This document shows, piece by piece, positions 49,847 through 60,707 of a stretch of DNA of 64,000 nucleotides. The translations under genes and the position numbers were made by a program. Numbering within the stretch: position 1 is the stretch's first letter; each line of letters starts with the position of its first letter. The notes below the pieces were generated by a model. The model worked only from the letters and a program-made list of their open reading frames with translations. It was not told the origin of the DNA and ran no database searches. Source of the DNA: DATBAT01 sp963824805 (lineage in GTDB: Bacteria > Acidobacteriota > Terriglobia > Terriglobales > Acidobacteriaceae); assembly GCA_963824805.1 (NCBI GenBank), contig CAWGQZ010000082.1, forward strand, positions 104,863 to 168,862. The letters are read 5' to 3'.

Positions 49847-52775
49847 ATGCGCATGACGGCCTCGATCCTTCTATTTCTGTTGATGGCTTCCTTCTTTTTG
49901 CGTGGCCAGGCCTCTTATGAGGGCCAGCCAGTCAGTTCCGTTGACCTTACCTCCGATCCTTCCATCGACGTCGACAACCTGCGGGGGCTGGTCACGATCA
50001 AGGCGGGCGAACTCTATTCCGAACAAAAGACTCAGAAGAGCATTGAAGCCCTGAAAAAGACCGGGCAGTTCAAGAATGTCGACATTGAGGTTAGACCGGA
50101 GCCCGATGGTCTTCGGGTTGTTCTGGTATTGGAGCCTGCTTACTATTACGGCGTGCTGACGTTTCCCGGCTCGCGCGGATTTTCCTATGTCCGCCTCCTG
50201 CAAGTAGCGAACCTGCCAGAGCAAGAGCCCTTCCTTGAAAAGGAGGTGGAAAAAGCCCGCACTGCCCTGACAAACTTCTTCCAAACCAACGGTTACTTTC
50301 GAGCTGAGGTCACTCCTTCTACCGAGCTATACGAAAAGGAAGGGCTGGCCAATGTAATCTTCACCATCAAACTGGGAAAGCGGGCCAAAATCGGCACGGT
50401 GAAAATTGTGGGACCGTTTCCTGCTGACTCCGCCCGGCTTTTGAAAGTGACCCAGTCTCTCCGCGCTCTGGCGACAGGGGCTTCCCTGAAGAGCGGCAAA
50501 ATGTATACCCCCCGCCGCCTGGAGGCAGCTCGTTCACTCATCAAGCGAGATCTGGTCAAACACAACTACCTCGCCAACAAGGTCCAACTCGGTCAACCGC
50601 AATATCACCCGGAAACCAATCGGGCCGACCTGATTATCACCGTGGACCAGGGCCCGAAGGTCGATGTAAAGATCGAAGGCGCCAAGCTTTCCTGGATTCC
50701 TTTCCTTAGCGGACGACAGGAGAAGAAGCTGATCCCCATCTATGAGGAGGCAACCTACGATCAGGATCTGGTGCAAGAAGGTCAGCGCAACCTGGTCTCG
50801 TTCTTCCAGGCCAAGGGATATTTTGACGTTCACGTCCAAACCAATGTTCAGCAGCAGCAGGACAAAATCGCTCTTATCTACTCCATCGACAAAGGCAAGC
50901 GCCATAAGGTCGGCGACGTGACCTTTCGCGGAAACCAGCACATAGCCGGCGATGAACTACGGTCGCACGTCACCGTCCAGAAGAAGCATCTGCTGGCCCG
51001 CGGAAACTTCAGCGACAAACTCGTGCAGAACAGCGTCAAGAATCTAGTCGGCATTTACCACGACCGGGGCTTTGAAGAGGTTTCGGTCACACCTGAAATC
51101 GTCGACAAGGAACCTAATGTCTTCGTCACTTTTCAGATAGTGGAAGGTCCTCAGACTCGGGTAGAAAAAGTTCCGCATCACGGGAAACACCAAGTTTGAT
51201 CTTTCAGCGTTGACGCCGCCCGGTGGCTTAAATGAACGTCCTGGTGCCCCTTATTCACCGCATCAGATATCCGACGATCGTGGACGGATCCTTGCCACCT
51301 ATCTCAATCACGGTTACCTGGGAGCCGACGTAAAGTCGAAGGTTACCCGGAATCCCGCCGATCGCCACAAAGTGGAGATTGTCTACCAGATCGTGGAAGG
51401 ACAGCAGGTGCGAGTGGACAACGTCGGCATTGTTGGGCAGAACAGAACCCGATATTCGTTCATCAAAAAAACAGCCAATTTGTTCCCCAACCAGGCGCTG
51501 AGTCAGGGCGATCTGCTGGAGGCGGAAAGCAAGCTCTACAACATGGGCGTTTTTGATTGGGCGAGTGTCGGTCCTCGCCGTCCGATCAAGAATCAAACCA
51601 ACGAAGAGGCAGTTGTTAAAGTTCACGAAGCTCGGCGCAATAACCTGACCTACGGGGTAGGGCTCGAGGTTTCCCGCCGCGGTGGCAACGTTCCCACTGG
51701 CACGGTTGCCGTGCCTCAGGGCTGCCCACCGTCGGTCTGGGAAATGCAAAGATCCAGACCAGCGAACAAACCTTTGTCAGTCCTCGTGGCTCAATTCAAT
51801 ACACGCGGCAAAACATTCGTGGTCTTGGGGAGACCGGCTCAATCTCCTTGGTGGTAGCCCGGCTGGATCAGAAGGCGATTGCGACTTACGCCGACCCACA
51901 GTTTCGAGGGAGCCAGTGGAGTTCGCTATTCAGCATGTCGGCGGAGGCGGACTACGGAAAATCCCCTCTTCACCGCGCGCCTGGCGAATGTTTCCTATCA
52001 GCTGGAACGCTCCCTCGATCGCAAAAAAACCATGACCGGAGAGGTGCGCTACAACTTTGGGCAGACCAAGCTGAGTGAATTGCTCGTGCCCGAACTGGTG
52101 CTGCCGCAGGACCGTTCCGTACGGCTGTCGACTTTTTCAGGGACGTTCATCAAGGACACCCGCGACAAGCCGCTCGACGCCCACAAAGGCTTGTACCAGA
52201 CCACCGACTACGGAGTTACCAGCAGTATCTTTGGCGCGTCGGCTGATTTTCAGCGGCTGCTGACCCAGACGGCTTACTACAAACAAGTGCGCCATGGCAT
52301 CGTCTTCGCCAACAGCCTTCGTCTCGGACTAGCCAAGGCGTTCGCCGGCGACACTGTTCCTACCAGCGAGCGTTTCTTTGCCGGTGGCGCTACAACACTT
52401 CGTGGGTTTTCGTTGAATGCTGCCGGCCCGCAAAGGCCGGTGGCAGTTTGCACCTCGTCTACGGCTGACCCGGCAACCTGCCCGCAGATCACCGTCCCCA
52501 TAGGTGGCAATCAGCTGTTCATTCTTAATTCTGAAATGAGGTTCCCGCTCCCCATTATTAAGAACCTTGGGGCGGTCCTTTTCTACGACGGCGGCAATGT
52601 TTATCAGACGATCCGGTTCCGTCAATTTATCGACAACTACACCAATACAGTCGGGTTCGGCATCCGCTACAACACCCCGGTTGGTCCCGTGCGCTTTGAT
52701 GTTGGGCACAACCTGGATCCGGTCACCGGACTCAAGTCCACGCAATTCTTCGTAACGCTAGGCCAGGCATTTTGA
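49847..52775 (+). pseudogene. TamA/BamA-like Omp85 protein, left-arm copy with three frameshifts
   Basis: This copy aligns end to end with the intact 975-residue copy at 55026-57953. Signal peptide, several POTRA repeats (e.g. KGYFDVHVQTNVQQQ, ARGNFSDKLVQNSVKNLVG) and an Omp85 barrel (FFAGGATTLRGFSLNAAGPQ, ...QFFVTLGQAF) are visible, but in three frames: 49847-51199, 51210-51857 and 51879-52775. Breaks: near 51171-51185 (a reworked segment with one extra base), near 51718 (two extra bases), near 51945 (one extra G). I regard them as sequence errors rather than decay. Confidence 0.85.
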
Positions 52776-52794
52776 GCCTGGCGGTAGGTTTTTT

Positions 52795-53895
52795 ATGACG
52801 CGTAAAAGAATTATCGGATGGATCTTAGGCAGCATCGCATCGCTGATCGTCGTGGCCGCCGCAGGTGGCTTCCTGTTGCTTCGCAGCCGCGGCTTTCATA
52901 ATTACGTGCTGGCCAAGATCGTCGACAGCGCGAATCAGGCAACAGGCGGCAAGGTCGAGATCCACGACTTCGATTTTCGTCTCTCTAATCTCACCGCCAA
53001 CGTCAATGGCTTGGTAATCCACGGGACAGAACCCGACACCAATACCCCCCTGCTTTCCCTCGATCATGCTTATCTCGATCTAAAACTGGTTTCGCTGATT
53101 CATCGCAAGGTTGATCTGAATGAGATCGTGGTTACCCGTCCAGTTGTTCATTTCTTCAGCGACAAAAATGGCCGCAGCAACCTCCCGCAGCCCAAGACTC
53201 CCAAAGACGAAAACAGCAAACCCATCAATGTCTTTGACCTCGGCATTCACCACGTTCTTCTTACCGATGGAGAGGTTTACTTCAACCAGGAAGTAAGCCC
53301 GCTCAATGCGGAGCTGCATCAGCTCCGAGTGGAAGTGCAGTACCAAATGTTAAGTTCGCAATACACCGGGTCGATCTCGTATCGGGGCGGAGTACTGAAG
53401 CTGGCGAAGATGGAGCCTCTGCCCCACAGTCTGGACGTCAACTTCACCGCAAGCCCATCACAGATCGGGCTGCGGCGATATTGCAAGTGGCGAACTCACG
53501 CGCGGAATTGAACGGCAATGTGACCGACTTCGGAAATCCCAAGGCGGAAGCTCATTACAAGGTCCTAGTCCACACCCAAGACTTCCCGTCTATGGTGTCC
53601 GACACTTCGCGCGCAGCCGGTGATATCGTCCTCAACGGCTCCTTGCGCTATCAGAATGTTGTAGGGCAGCCCGCCCTGCGTAATGTACTGCTCGAAGGCA
53701 AGCTGGAAAGCAGGGAACTGCAGGTGGTCACGCCGCAGGCACATCTGCCGGTGCGCGCGATCCACAGTAACTACAGGCTTGCTGGGGGCAACGTGGAAGC
53801 TACCGCCTTCACCGCCGACTTGCTTGGCGGCCATCTGATGGCTGAACTCCATATGTTGCACGTGGACACTACCCCCGCCGCGAGGTTCCACGCCG
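52795..53895 (+). pseudogene. TamB-like protein N-terminal part, left-arm copy
   Basis: Begins MTRKRIIGWILGSIASLIVV with a membrane helix, then an AsmA/TamB N-terminal domain (QATGGKVEIHDFDFRLSNLT, HAYLDLKLVSLIHRKVDLN, VTRPVVHFFSDKNGRSNL). It follows the TamA-like gene by 19 bp; the two form the translocation and assembly module that moves proteins or phospholipids between membranes. A 4-nt deletion near 53471 breaks the frame; it then continues to the palindrome centre and stops there, ~365 residues in. Real TamB proteins usually exceed 1000 residues. Confidence 0.75.
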
Positions 53896-53902
53896 ACGTC
53901 CG

Positions 53903-55006
53903 CGGCGTGGAACCTCGCGGCGGGGGTAGTGTCCACGTGCAACATATGGAGTTCAGCCATCAGATGGCCGCCAAGCAAGTCGGCGGTGAAGGCGGTGGCT
54001 TCCACGTTGCCCCCGGCAAGCCTGTAGTTACTGTGGATCGCGCGCACCGGCAGATGTGCCTGCGGCTGACCACCTGCAGTTCCCTGCTTTCCAGCTTGCC
54101 TTCGAGCAGTACATTACGCAGGGCGGGCTGCCCTACAACATTCTGATAGCGCAAGGAGCCGTTGAGGACGATATCACCGGCTGCGCTCGAAGTGTCGGAC
54201 ACCATAGACGGGAAGTCTTGGGTGTGGACTAGGACCTTGTAATGAGCTTCCGCCTTGGGATTTCCGAAGTCGGTCACATTGCCGTTCAATTCCGCGCGTG
54301 AGTTCGCCACTTGCAATATCGCCGAAGACAGCCCGATCTGTGATGGGCTTGCGGTGAAGTTGACGTCCAGACTGTGGGGCAGAGGCTCCATCTTCGCCAG
54401 CTTCAGTACTCCGCCCCGATACGAGATAGACCCGGTGTATTGCGAACTTAACATTTGGTACTGCACTTCCACTCGGAGCTGATGCAGCTCCGCATTGAGC
54501 GGGCTTACTTCCTGGTTGAAGTAAACCTCTCCATCGGTAAGAAGAACGTGGTGAATGCCGAGGTCAAAGACATTGATGGGTTTGCTGTTTTCGTCTTTGG
54601 GAGTCTTGGGCTGCGGGAGGTTGCTGCGGCCATTTTTGTCGCTGAAGAAATGAACAACTGGACGGGTAACCACGATCTGATTCAGATCAACTTTGCGATG
54701 AATCAGCGAAACCAGTTTTAGATCGAGATAAGCATGATCGATGGAAAGAAGGGGGGTATTGGTGTCGGGTTCTGTCCCGTGGATTACCAAGCCATTGACA
54801 TTGGCGGTGAGATTAGAGAGACGAAAATCGAAGTCGTGGATCTCGACCTTGCCGCCTGTTGCCTGATTGGCGCTGTCGACGATCTTGGCCAGCACGTAAT
54901 TATGAAAGCCGCGGCTGCGAAGCAACAGGAAGCCACCTGCGGCGGCCACGACGATCAGCGATGCGATGCTGCCTAAGATCCATCCGATGATTCTTTTACG
55001 CGTCAT
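53903..55006 (-). pseudogene. TamB-like protein N-terminal part, right-arm copy
   Basis: Mirror image of the left copy from ATG 55006. It is intact through the 53471-equivalent region (IGLSSAILQVANSRAELNG), but loses one base near 54066 (GGCTGAC versus GGCGTGAC), after which the product is out of frame. It ends at the palindrome centre. So neither arm has a complete gene, and the missing C-terminal two thirds are nowhere in the window. Function as for the left copy: TamB-like intermembrane transport. Confidence 0.75.
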
Positions 55007-55025
55007 AAAAAACCTACCGCCAGGC

Positions 55026-57953
55026 TCAAAATGCCTGGCCTAGCGTTACGAAGAATTGCGTGGACTTGAGTCCGGTGACCGGATCCAGGTTGTGCCCAAC
55101 ATCAAACCGCACGGGACCAACCGGGGTGTTGTAGCGGATGCCAAACCCGACTGTATTGGTGTAGTTGTCGATAAATTGACGGAAGCTGATAGTCCGATAA
55201 ACATTGCCGCCGTCGTAGAAAAGGACCGCCCCAAGGTTCTTAATAATGGGGAGCGGGAACCTCATTTCAGAATTGAGAATGAACAGTTGATTGCCGCCTA
55301 TGGGGACGGTGATCTGCGGGCAGGTTGCCGGGTCAGCCGTAGGAGAGGTGCACACTGCCACCGGCCTTTGCGGGCCGGCCGCATTCAACGAAAACCCACG
55401 AAGTGTTGTAGCGCCACCGGCAAAGAAACGCTCGCTGGTAGGAACAGTGTCGCCGGCGAACGCCTTGGCTAGTCCGAGACGCAGGCTGTTGGCGAAGACG
55501 ATGCCATGGCGCACTTGTTTGTAGTAAGCCGTCTGGGTCAGCAGCCGCTGAAAATCAGCCGACGCGCCAAAGATGCTGCTGGTAACTCCGTAGTCGGTGG
55601 TCTGGTACAAGCCTTTGTGGGCGTCGAGCGGCTTATCGCGGGTGTCCTTGATGAAGGTCCCTGAAAAAGTCGACAGCCGCACGGAACGGTCCTGCGGCAG
55701 CACCAGTTCGGGCACCAGCAGTTCACTCAGCTTGGTCTGCCCAAAGTTGTAGCGCACCTGTCCGGTCATGGTTTTTTTGCGATCGAGGGACCGTTCCAGC
55801 TGATAGGAAACATTCGCCAGGCGCGCGGTGAAGAGGGGATTTTCCGTAGTCCGCTCCGCCGACATGCTGAATAGCGAACTCCACTGGCTCCCTCGAAATT
55901 GCGGGTCGGCGTAAGTCGCAATCGCCTTCTGATCGAGCCGGGCTACCACCAAGGAGATTGAGCCGGTCTCCCCCAGACCACGAATGTTTTGCCGCGTGTA
56001 TTGAATTGAGCCACGAGGACTGACAAAGGTTTGTTCGCTGGTCTGGATCTTTGCATTTCCCAGACCGACGGTGGGCAGCCCAGGCACGGCAACCGTGCCA
56101 GTGGGAACGTTGCCACCGCGGCGGGAAACCTCGAGACCTACCCCGTAGGTCAGGTTATTGCGCCGGGCTTCGTGAACTTTAACAACTGCCTCTTCGTTGG
56201 CTTGATTCTTGATCGGACGGCGAGGACCGACACTCGCCCAATCAAAAACGCCCATGTTGTAGAGCTTGCTTTCCGCCTCCAGCAGATCGCCCTGACTCAG
56301 CGCCTGGTTGGGGAACAAATTTGCTGTTTTTTTGATGAACGAATATCGGGTTCTGTTCTGCCCAACAATGCCGACGTTGTCCACTTGCACCTGCTGTCCT
56401 TCCACAATCTGGTAAACAATCTCCACTTTGTGGCGATCGGCGGGATTCCGGGTAACCTTGGACTTTACGTCGGCTCCCAGGTAACCGTGATTGAGATAGG
56501 TGGCAAGGATCCGTCCACGATCGTCGGATATCTGATGCGGTGAATAAGGGGCACCAGGACGTTCATTTAACCCACCGGGCGGCGTCAACGCTGAAAGATC
56601 AAACTTGGTGTTTCCCGTGACGGCAACTTTTTCTACCCGAGTCTGAGGACCTTCCACTATCTGAAAAGTGACGGAGACGTTAGGTTCCTTGTCGACGATT
56701 TCAGGTGTGACCGAAACCTCTTCAAAGCCACGGTCGTGGTAAATGCCGACTAGATTCTTGACGCTGTTCTGCACCAGTTTGTCGCTGAACTTTCCGCGGG
56801 CCAGCAGATGCTTCTTCTGGACCGTTACGTGCGACCGTAGTTCATCGCCGGCCATGTGCTGGTTTCCGCGAAAGGTCACGTCGCCGACCTTATGGCGCTT
56901 GCCTTTGTCGATGGAGTAGATAAGAGCGGATTTTTCCTGCTGCTGCTGCTGAACATTGGTTTGGACGTGAACGTCAAAATATCCCTTGGCCTGGAAGAAC
57001 GAGACCAGGTTGCGCTGACCTTCTTGCACCAGATCCTGATCGTAGGTTGCCTCCTCATAGATGGGGATCAGCTTCTTCTCCTGTCGTCCGCTAAGGAAAG
57101 GAATCCAGGAAAGCTTGGCGCCTTCGATCTTTACATCGACCTTCGGGCCCTGGTCCACGGTGATAATCAGGTCGGCCCGATTGGTTTCCGGGTGATATTG
57201 CGGTTGACCGAGTTGGACCTTGTTGGCGAGGTAGTTGTGTTTGACCAGATCTCGCTTGATGAGGGAACGAGCTGCCTCCAGGCGGCGGGGGGTATACATT
57301 TTGCCGCTCTTCAGGGAAGCCCCTGTCGCCAGAGCGCGGAGAGACTGGGTCACTTTCAAAAGCCGGGCGGCGTCAGCAGGAAACGGTCCCTCAATTTTCA
57401 CCGTGCCGATTTTGGCCCGCTTTCCCAGTTTGATTGTGAAGATTACATTGGCCAGCCCTTCCTTTTCGTATAGCTCGGTAGAAGGAGTGACCTCAGCCCG
57501 AAAGTAACCGTTGGTTTGGAAGAAGTTTGTCAGGGCAGTCCGGGCTTTTTCCACCTCCTTTTCAAGGAAGGGCTCTTGCTCTGGCAGGTTCGCTACTTGC
57601 AGGAGGCGGACATAGGAAAATCCGCGCGAGCCGGGAAAGGTCAGCACGCCGTAATAGTAAGCAGGCTCCAATACCAGAACAACCCGAAGACCCTCGGGCT
57701 CCGGTCTAACCTCAATGTCGACATTCTTGAACTGCCCGGTCTTTTTCAGGGCTTCAATGCTCTGCTGAATCTTTTGTTCGGAATAGAGTTCGCCCGCCTT
57801 GATCGTGACCAGTCCCCGCAGGTTGTCGACATCGATGGAAGGATCGGAGGTAAGGTCAACGGAACTGACTGGCTGGCCCTCATAAGAGGCCTGGCCACGC
57901 AAAAAAAGGGAAGCCATCAACAGAAACAGAAGGATCGAGGCCGTCATGCGCAT
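55026..57953 (-). CDS. TamA/BamA-like Omp85 outer-membrane assembly protein (intact copy)
   Basis: 975 residues. Signal peptide MTASILLFLLMASLFLRGQA; about six POTRA-like repeats to residue ~600, then an Omp85 barrel ending QFFVTLGQAF with a terminal aromatic. FFAGGATTLRGFSLN holds the RGF of the barrel lid loop (L6) conserved across the family. It is longer than E. coli TamA (577) or BamA (810), as is common in Acidobacteria. The tamB-like gene follows after 19 bp, which favours a TamA role over BamA. ATG 57953 or 57947. The only complete version in the window. Confidence 0.88.
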   Translation of the reverse strand: MRMTASILLFLLMASLFLRGQASYEGQPVSSVDLTSDPSIDVDNLRGLVTIKAGELYSEQKIQQSIEALKKTGQFKNVDIEVRPEPEGLRVVLVLEPAYYYGVLTFPGSRGFSYVRLLQVANLPEQEPFLEKEVEKARTALTNFFQTNGYFRAEVTPSTELYEKEGLANVIFTIKLGKRAKIGTVKIEGPFPADAARLLKVTQSLRALATGASLKSGKMYTPRRLEAARSLIKRDLVKHNYLANKVQLGQPQYHPETNRADLIITVDQGPKVDVKIEGAKLSWIPFLSGRQEKKLIPIYEEATYDQDLVQEGQRNLVSFFQAKGYFDVHVQTNVQQQQQEKSALIYSIDKGKRHKVGDVTFRGNQHMAGDELRSHVTVQKKHLLARGKFSDKLVQNSVKNLVGIYHDRGFEEVSVTPEIVDKEPNVSVTFQIVEGPQTRVEKVAVTGNTKFDLSALTPPGGLNERPGAPYSPHQISDDRGRILATYLNHGYLGADVKSKVTRNPADRHKVEIVYQIVEGQQVQVDNVGIVGQNRTRYSFIKKTANLFPNQALSQGDLLEAESKLYNMGVFDWASVGPRRPIKNQANEEAVVKVHEARRNNLTYGVGLEVSRRGGNVPTGTVAVPGLPTVGLGNAKIQTSEQTFVSPRGSIQYTRQNIRGLGETGSISLVVARLDQKAIATYADPQFRGSQWSSLFSMSAERTTENPLFTARLANVSYQLERSLDRKKTMTGQVRYNFGQTKLSELLVPELVLPQDRSVRLSTFSGTFIKDTRDKPLDAHKGLYQTTDYGVTSSIFGASADFQRLLTQTAYYKQVRHGIVFANSLRLGLAKAFAGDTVPTSERFFAGGATTLRGFSLNAAGPQRPVAVCTSPTADPATCPQITVPIGGNQLFILNSEMRFPLPIIKNLGAVLFYDGGNVYRTISFRQFIDNYTNTVGFGIRYNTPVGPVRFDVGHNLDPVTGLKSTQFFVTLGQAF

Positions 57954-58237
57954 TTTTGATGAAGTCCCCCGCGATTCAAAGGCGGTCTCGCGTAGCGCTC
58001 AGAGCGGCAAAGCTTACATCGCGGACACTACTTGCAGGCCCTTCTCTGATGCTGCACTACTAGTCGAGGATGTCTGTGGGGCCAGCGTTAGACAGGTGAC
58101 TTAGGCGGGCGGTAGACGTACCGAAGCGGGATGGTGAATCGTCGCAAATTCGAGGATTGTCTATCAAATCGACCTTCGAGGTTTGTAGAATGAACGCGCA
58201 CCCCGCCGCAATCAAAACGAGTTTGGAGTATCAAGAA
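57954..58237. promoter_or_regulatory. Divergent promoter region, mirror of 49579-49846
   Basis: Copy of the left-arm spacer with a few changes. No genes. Confidence 0.4.
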
Positions 58238-60706
58238 ATGTGCAACGACCTGCGTGGCCTGCTCCTCTTTTTTGCCATTTTTACCAATTTGAGCTTCGGA
58301 TCCGTCGCCAGGTTGGGAGCGGTCTCGAATAGCAAAGCACTCCCTACGGGAGTGCGCGTTACGAGTGGCAGTGCGATCATCGAAATCACGGCTCTGCGGG
58401 ACGATGTGGTGCGAATTCGCATTGGACCCAACGGCCAGTTGCCGGAGGATGCATCGTGGGCTGCATTGCCCTCGGCCCGTCAGGAAAAAGTAAACGTGAC
58501 GGCCGCCAGCGATAGCTTCGGAGTTGGCTTTACCACCAAATTTTTGCGGGTGCAGGTTGAGCGCGCGACCTCGCGCATCGTGGTGAAGGATTTGCAGGGA
58601 AATATCTTGCAGGAAGATGCCCCCGGCTGGCCGGTGGAATTTCACGATGCGTCCTTCCGGATTTATAAAACCATGCCGGACGATGAACACTACTTTGGCT
58701 TGGGCGATAAGGTCGGCCCTCTGGATCGCCGCCAGCAGTCGTTCACCCTGTGGAATACCGATGCCTTTGGATTCCAGGAATCGACGGATCCGATTTACAA
58801 GAGTATTCCCTTCTTTCTGGCGGTGCGCGGGGCTCGTGCGACCGGCATTTTCTTTGACGATACCTGGCGAAGCAATTTTGATTTTGGCAAGGGACATCAT
58901 GGAATCTATTCCTATGGAGCGGAAGGCGGTGCCATCGACTACTACCTTCTCTATGGCCCTGACGCTAAGCACGTGCTCAGCGGTTATGCATGGCTGACGG
59001 GCGCTACGCCGCTGCCGCCGCTTTGGGCGTTTGGCTATCAACAGTCGCGTTATAGCTACGAAACCGAAGCCCGGGTCCGTGAGATTGCCGACAAGTTACG
59101 TGCGGATAAAATTCCCAGCGATGCAATTTACCTGGACATTGATTACCAGCAAAACAACCGCCCTTTCACGGTTGACCCGCAGAAGTTTCCCCACTTTCCC
59201 CAGATGCTGGAGGACTTGAAGAAGCAGGATTTCCGCATAGTCACCATTACCGACCTGCACATTGCCCATCTGCCGAACGCGGGCTATGCGCCGTATGACA
59301 GTGGGATGGCCGGTGATCACTTCGTAAAGAATCCTGACGGGTCAACCTATGTGGGACCGGTTTGGCCCGGTCCGTCGGTGTTCCCGGAATTCACACAGCA
59401 AAGCACAAGAGAATGGTGGGGAACGCTCTATAAAGATTTTGTGTCGCAAGGCGTAGCCGGATTTTGGAACGATATGAACGAACCCGCAGTCTTCGTGCCG
59501 TCGAAGACCATGCCCGAAAACACTCCTCACCGTATCGATGAGCCGGGATTCAAGACGAGAGTGGCTTCGCACGTGGAGATCCATGACGTCTTCGGCATGG
59601 AAAATTGCCGGGCCACCTATGAGGGATTGTTAAAGCTTGCTCCCAACCAAAGGCCTTTTGTATTGACACGCGCCAGTTATGCTGGGGGGCAGCGCTTTGC
59701 TTCAACCTGGACGGGCGACAACAGCAGCACCTGGAACCATCTGCGGATGACAACGCCGATGTTGCTCAACCTCGGACTAAGTGGGTTCGCATTCAGCGGC
59801 GCCGACGTTGGCGGATTCGCTGGAACGCCGCAACCGGATTTGCTTACTCGGTGGATCCAACAGGCGACATTCCAGCCTATCGACCGCAATCACACGGAGA
59901 AAGGATCCGCCGACCAGGAGCCGTGGGTGCATGGGTCGGAGCAGGAGAACAACCGTCGGCGGTACATCGAGGAACGCTACCGGCTGTTGCCTTACCTCTA
60001 CACCACGGCGGAGGAGATGTCGCGCACCGGCTTGCCCATTGTGCGTCCGCTGTTTCTGGAGTTTCCTAATGCGACTTCCGACAACCATCCTTTGGATATC
60101 GACGTGGGCAGCCAGTTTTTGTTTGGCCCTGACCTGATGGTTGCGCCTGCTCCTTACCCGGATAGTCTCAAGCCATATGAGGTTCAGCTTCCTCCGGGGG
60201 ACTGGTACGACTACTGGACAGGGGCGAGAGTGGCGAGTGCGGAAAAGATCACCGTTATCGCGGTAAAACCAAACCTGGATACGCTACCGGTCTATGTGCG
60301 CGAAGGCACGATTATCCCCATGCAACCCCTTACCCAGAGCACCAGCGAAGTCCCGCAGGGACCGCTGACCTTGCGGGTTTATCCGGGGAAGGACTGCAAG
60401 GGCTCTCTTTATCAGGACGACGGGAAGACACGAAATTATCTTAAAGGAGACTTCATGCGGATGCAGTTCGCCTGCGAAGCGGCAGGGAACTCAGTTAAGG
60501 TACACATCGGGGCCCATGAAGGGACCTATAAACCGTGGTGGTTGCAGATTCAGGTCGAGGTATATGGATATGATTCAACTGCCACTTACAGCGTAGCGAA
60601 CGCCGCACCTCAGGTTGCCATTGCCGATCCCGAGCACCACAGAGTCTTGCTCACGGTGGCCGACGACGGACAGGCGAAAGACATCTCGGTGACCGCGGCT
60701 CCTTAA
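58238..60706 (+). CDS. GH31 alpha-glycosidase, right-arm copy
   Basis: 822 residues, in frame throughout. Same signal peptide, catalytic WNDMNEP and WTGDNSSTW as the left copy. Residue differences are scattered (e.g. VARLG for VAMLG, FHDAS for FRDAS, IQQATF for IQLATF, DVGSQ for DVGNQ), and none hits a catalytic residue. ATG 58238 with GGAG upstream; a longer frame from 58157 is not supported. Likely the same gene read twice. Confidence 0.92.
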   Translation: MCNDLRGLLLFFAIFTNLSFGSVARLGAVSNSKALPTGVRVTSGSAIIEITALRDDVVRIRIGPNGQLPEDASWAALPSARQEKVNVTAASDSFGVGFTTKFLRVQVERATSRIVVKDLQGNILQEDAPGWPVEFHDASFRIYKTMPDDEHYFGLGDKVGPLDRRQQSFTLWNTDAFGFQESTDPIYKSIPFFLAVRGARATGIFFDDTWRSNFDFGKGHHGIYSYGAEGGAIDYYLLYGPDAKHVLSGYAWLTGATPLPPLWAFGYQQSRYSYETEARVREIADKLRADKIPSDAIYLDIDYQQNNRPFTVDPQKFPHFPQMLEDLKKQDFRIVTITDLHIAHLPNAGYAPYDSGMAGDHFVKNPDGSTYVGPVWPGPSVFPEFTQQSTREWWGTLYKDFVSQGVAGFWNDMNEPAVFVPSKTMPENTPHRIDEPGFKTRVASHVEIHDVFGMENCRATYEGLLKLAPNQRPFVLTRASYAGGQRFASTWTGDNSSTWNHLRMTTPMLLNLGLSGFAFSGADVGGFAGTPQPDLLTRWIQQATFQPIDRNHTEKGSADQEPWVHGSEQENNRRRYIEERYRLLPYLYTTAEEMSRTGLPIVRPLFLEFPNATSDNHPLDIDVGSQFLFGPDLMVAPAPYPDSLKPYEVQLPPGDWYDYWTGARVASAEKITVIAVKPNLDTLPVYVREGTIIPMQPLTQSTSEVPQGPLTLRVYPGKDCKGSLYQDDGKTRNYLKGDFMRMQFACEAAGNSVKVHIGAHEGTYKPWWLQIQVEVYGYDSTATYSVANAAPQVAIADPEHHRVLLTVADDGQAKDISVTAAP

Positions 60707-60707
60707 C

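Larger units (their letters stand above)
45517..53895 (+). repeat. Left arm of giant inverted repeat (8.4 kb)
   Basis: This arm contains the cupin 3' end, serine hydrolase, GH31, tamA-like and tamB-like genes. Each is matched in opposite orientation by 53903-62283. The centre is the 7-nt ACGTCCG at 53896-53902, flanked by GGTTCCACGCCG and CGGCGTGGAACC. The arms differ by scattered substitutions, roughly 1% by eye in GH31 protein, and by private indels. No transposase or terminal repeat marks the ends. Confidence 0.93.
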
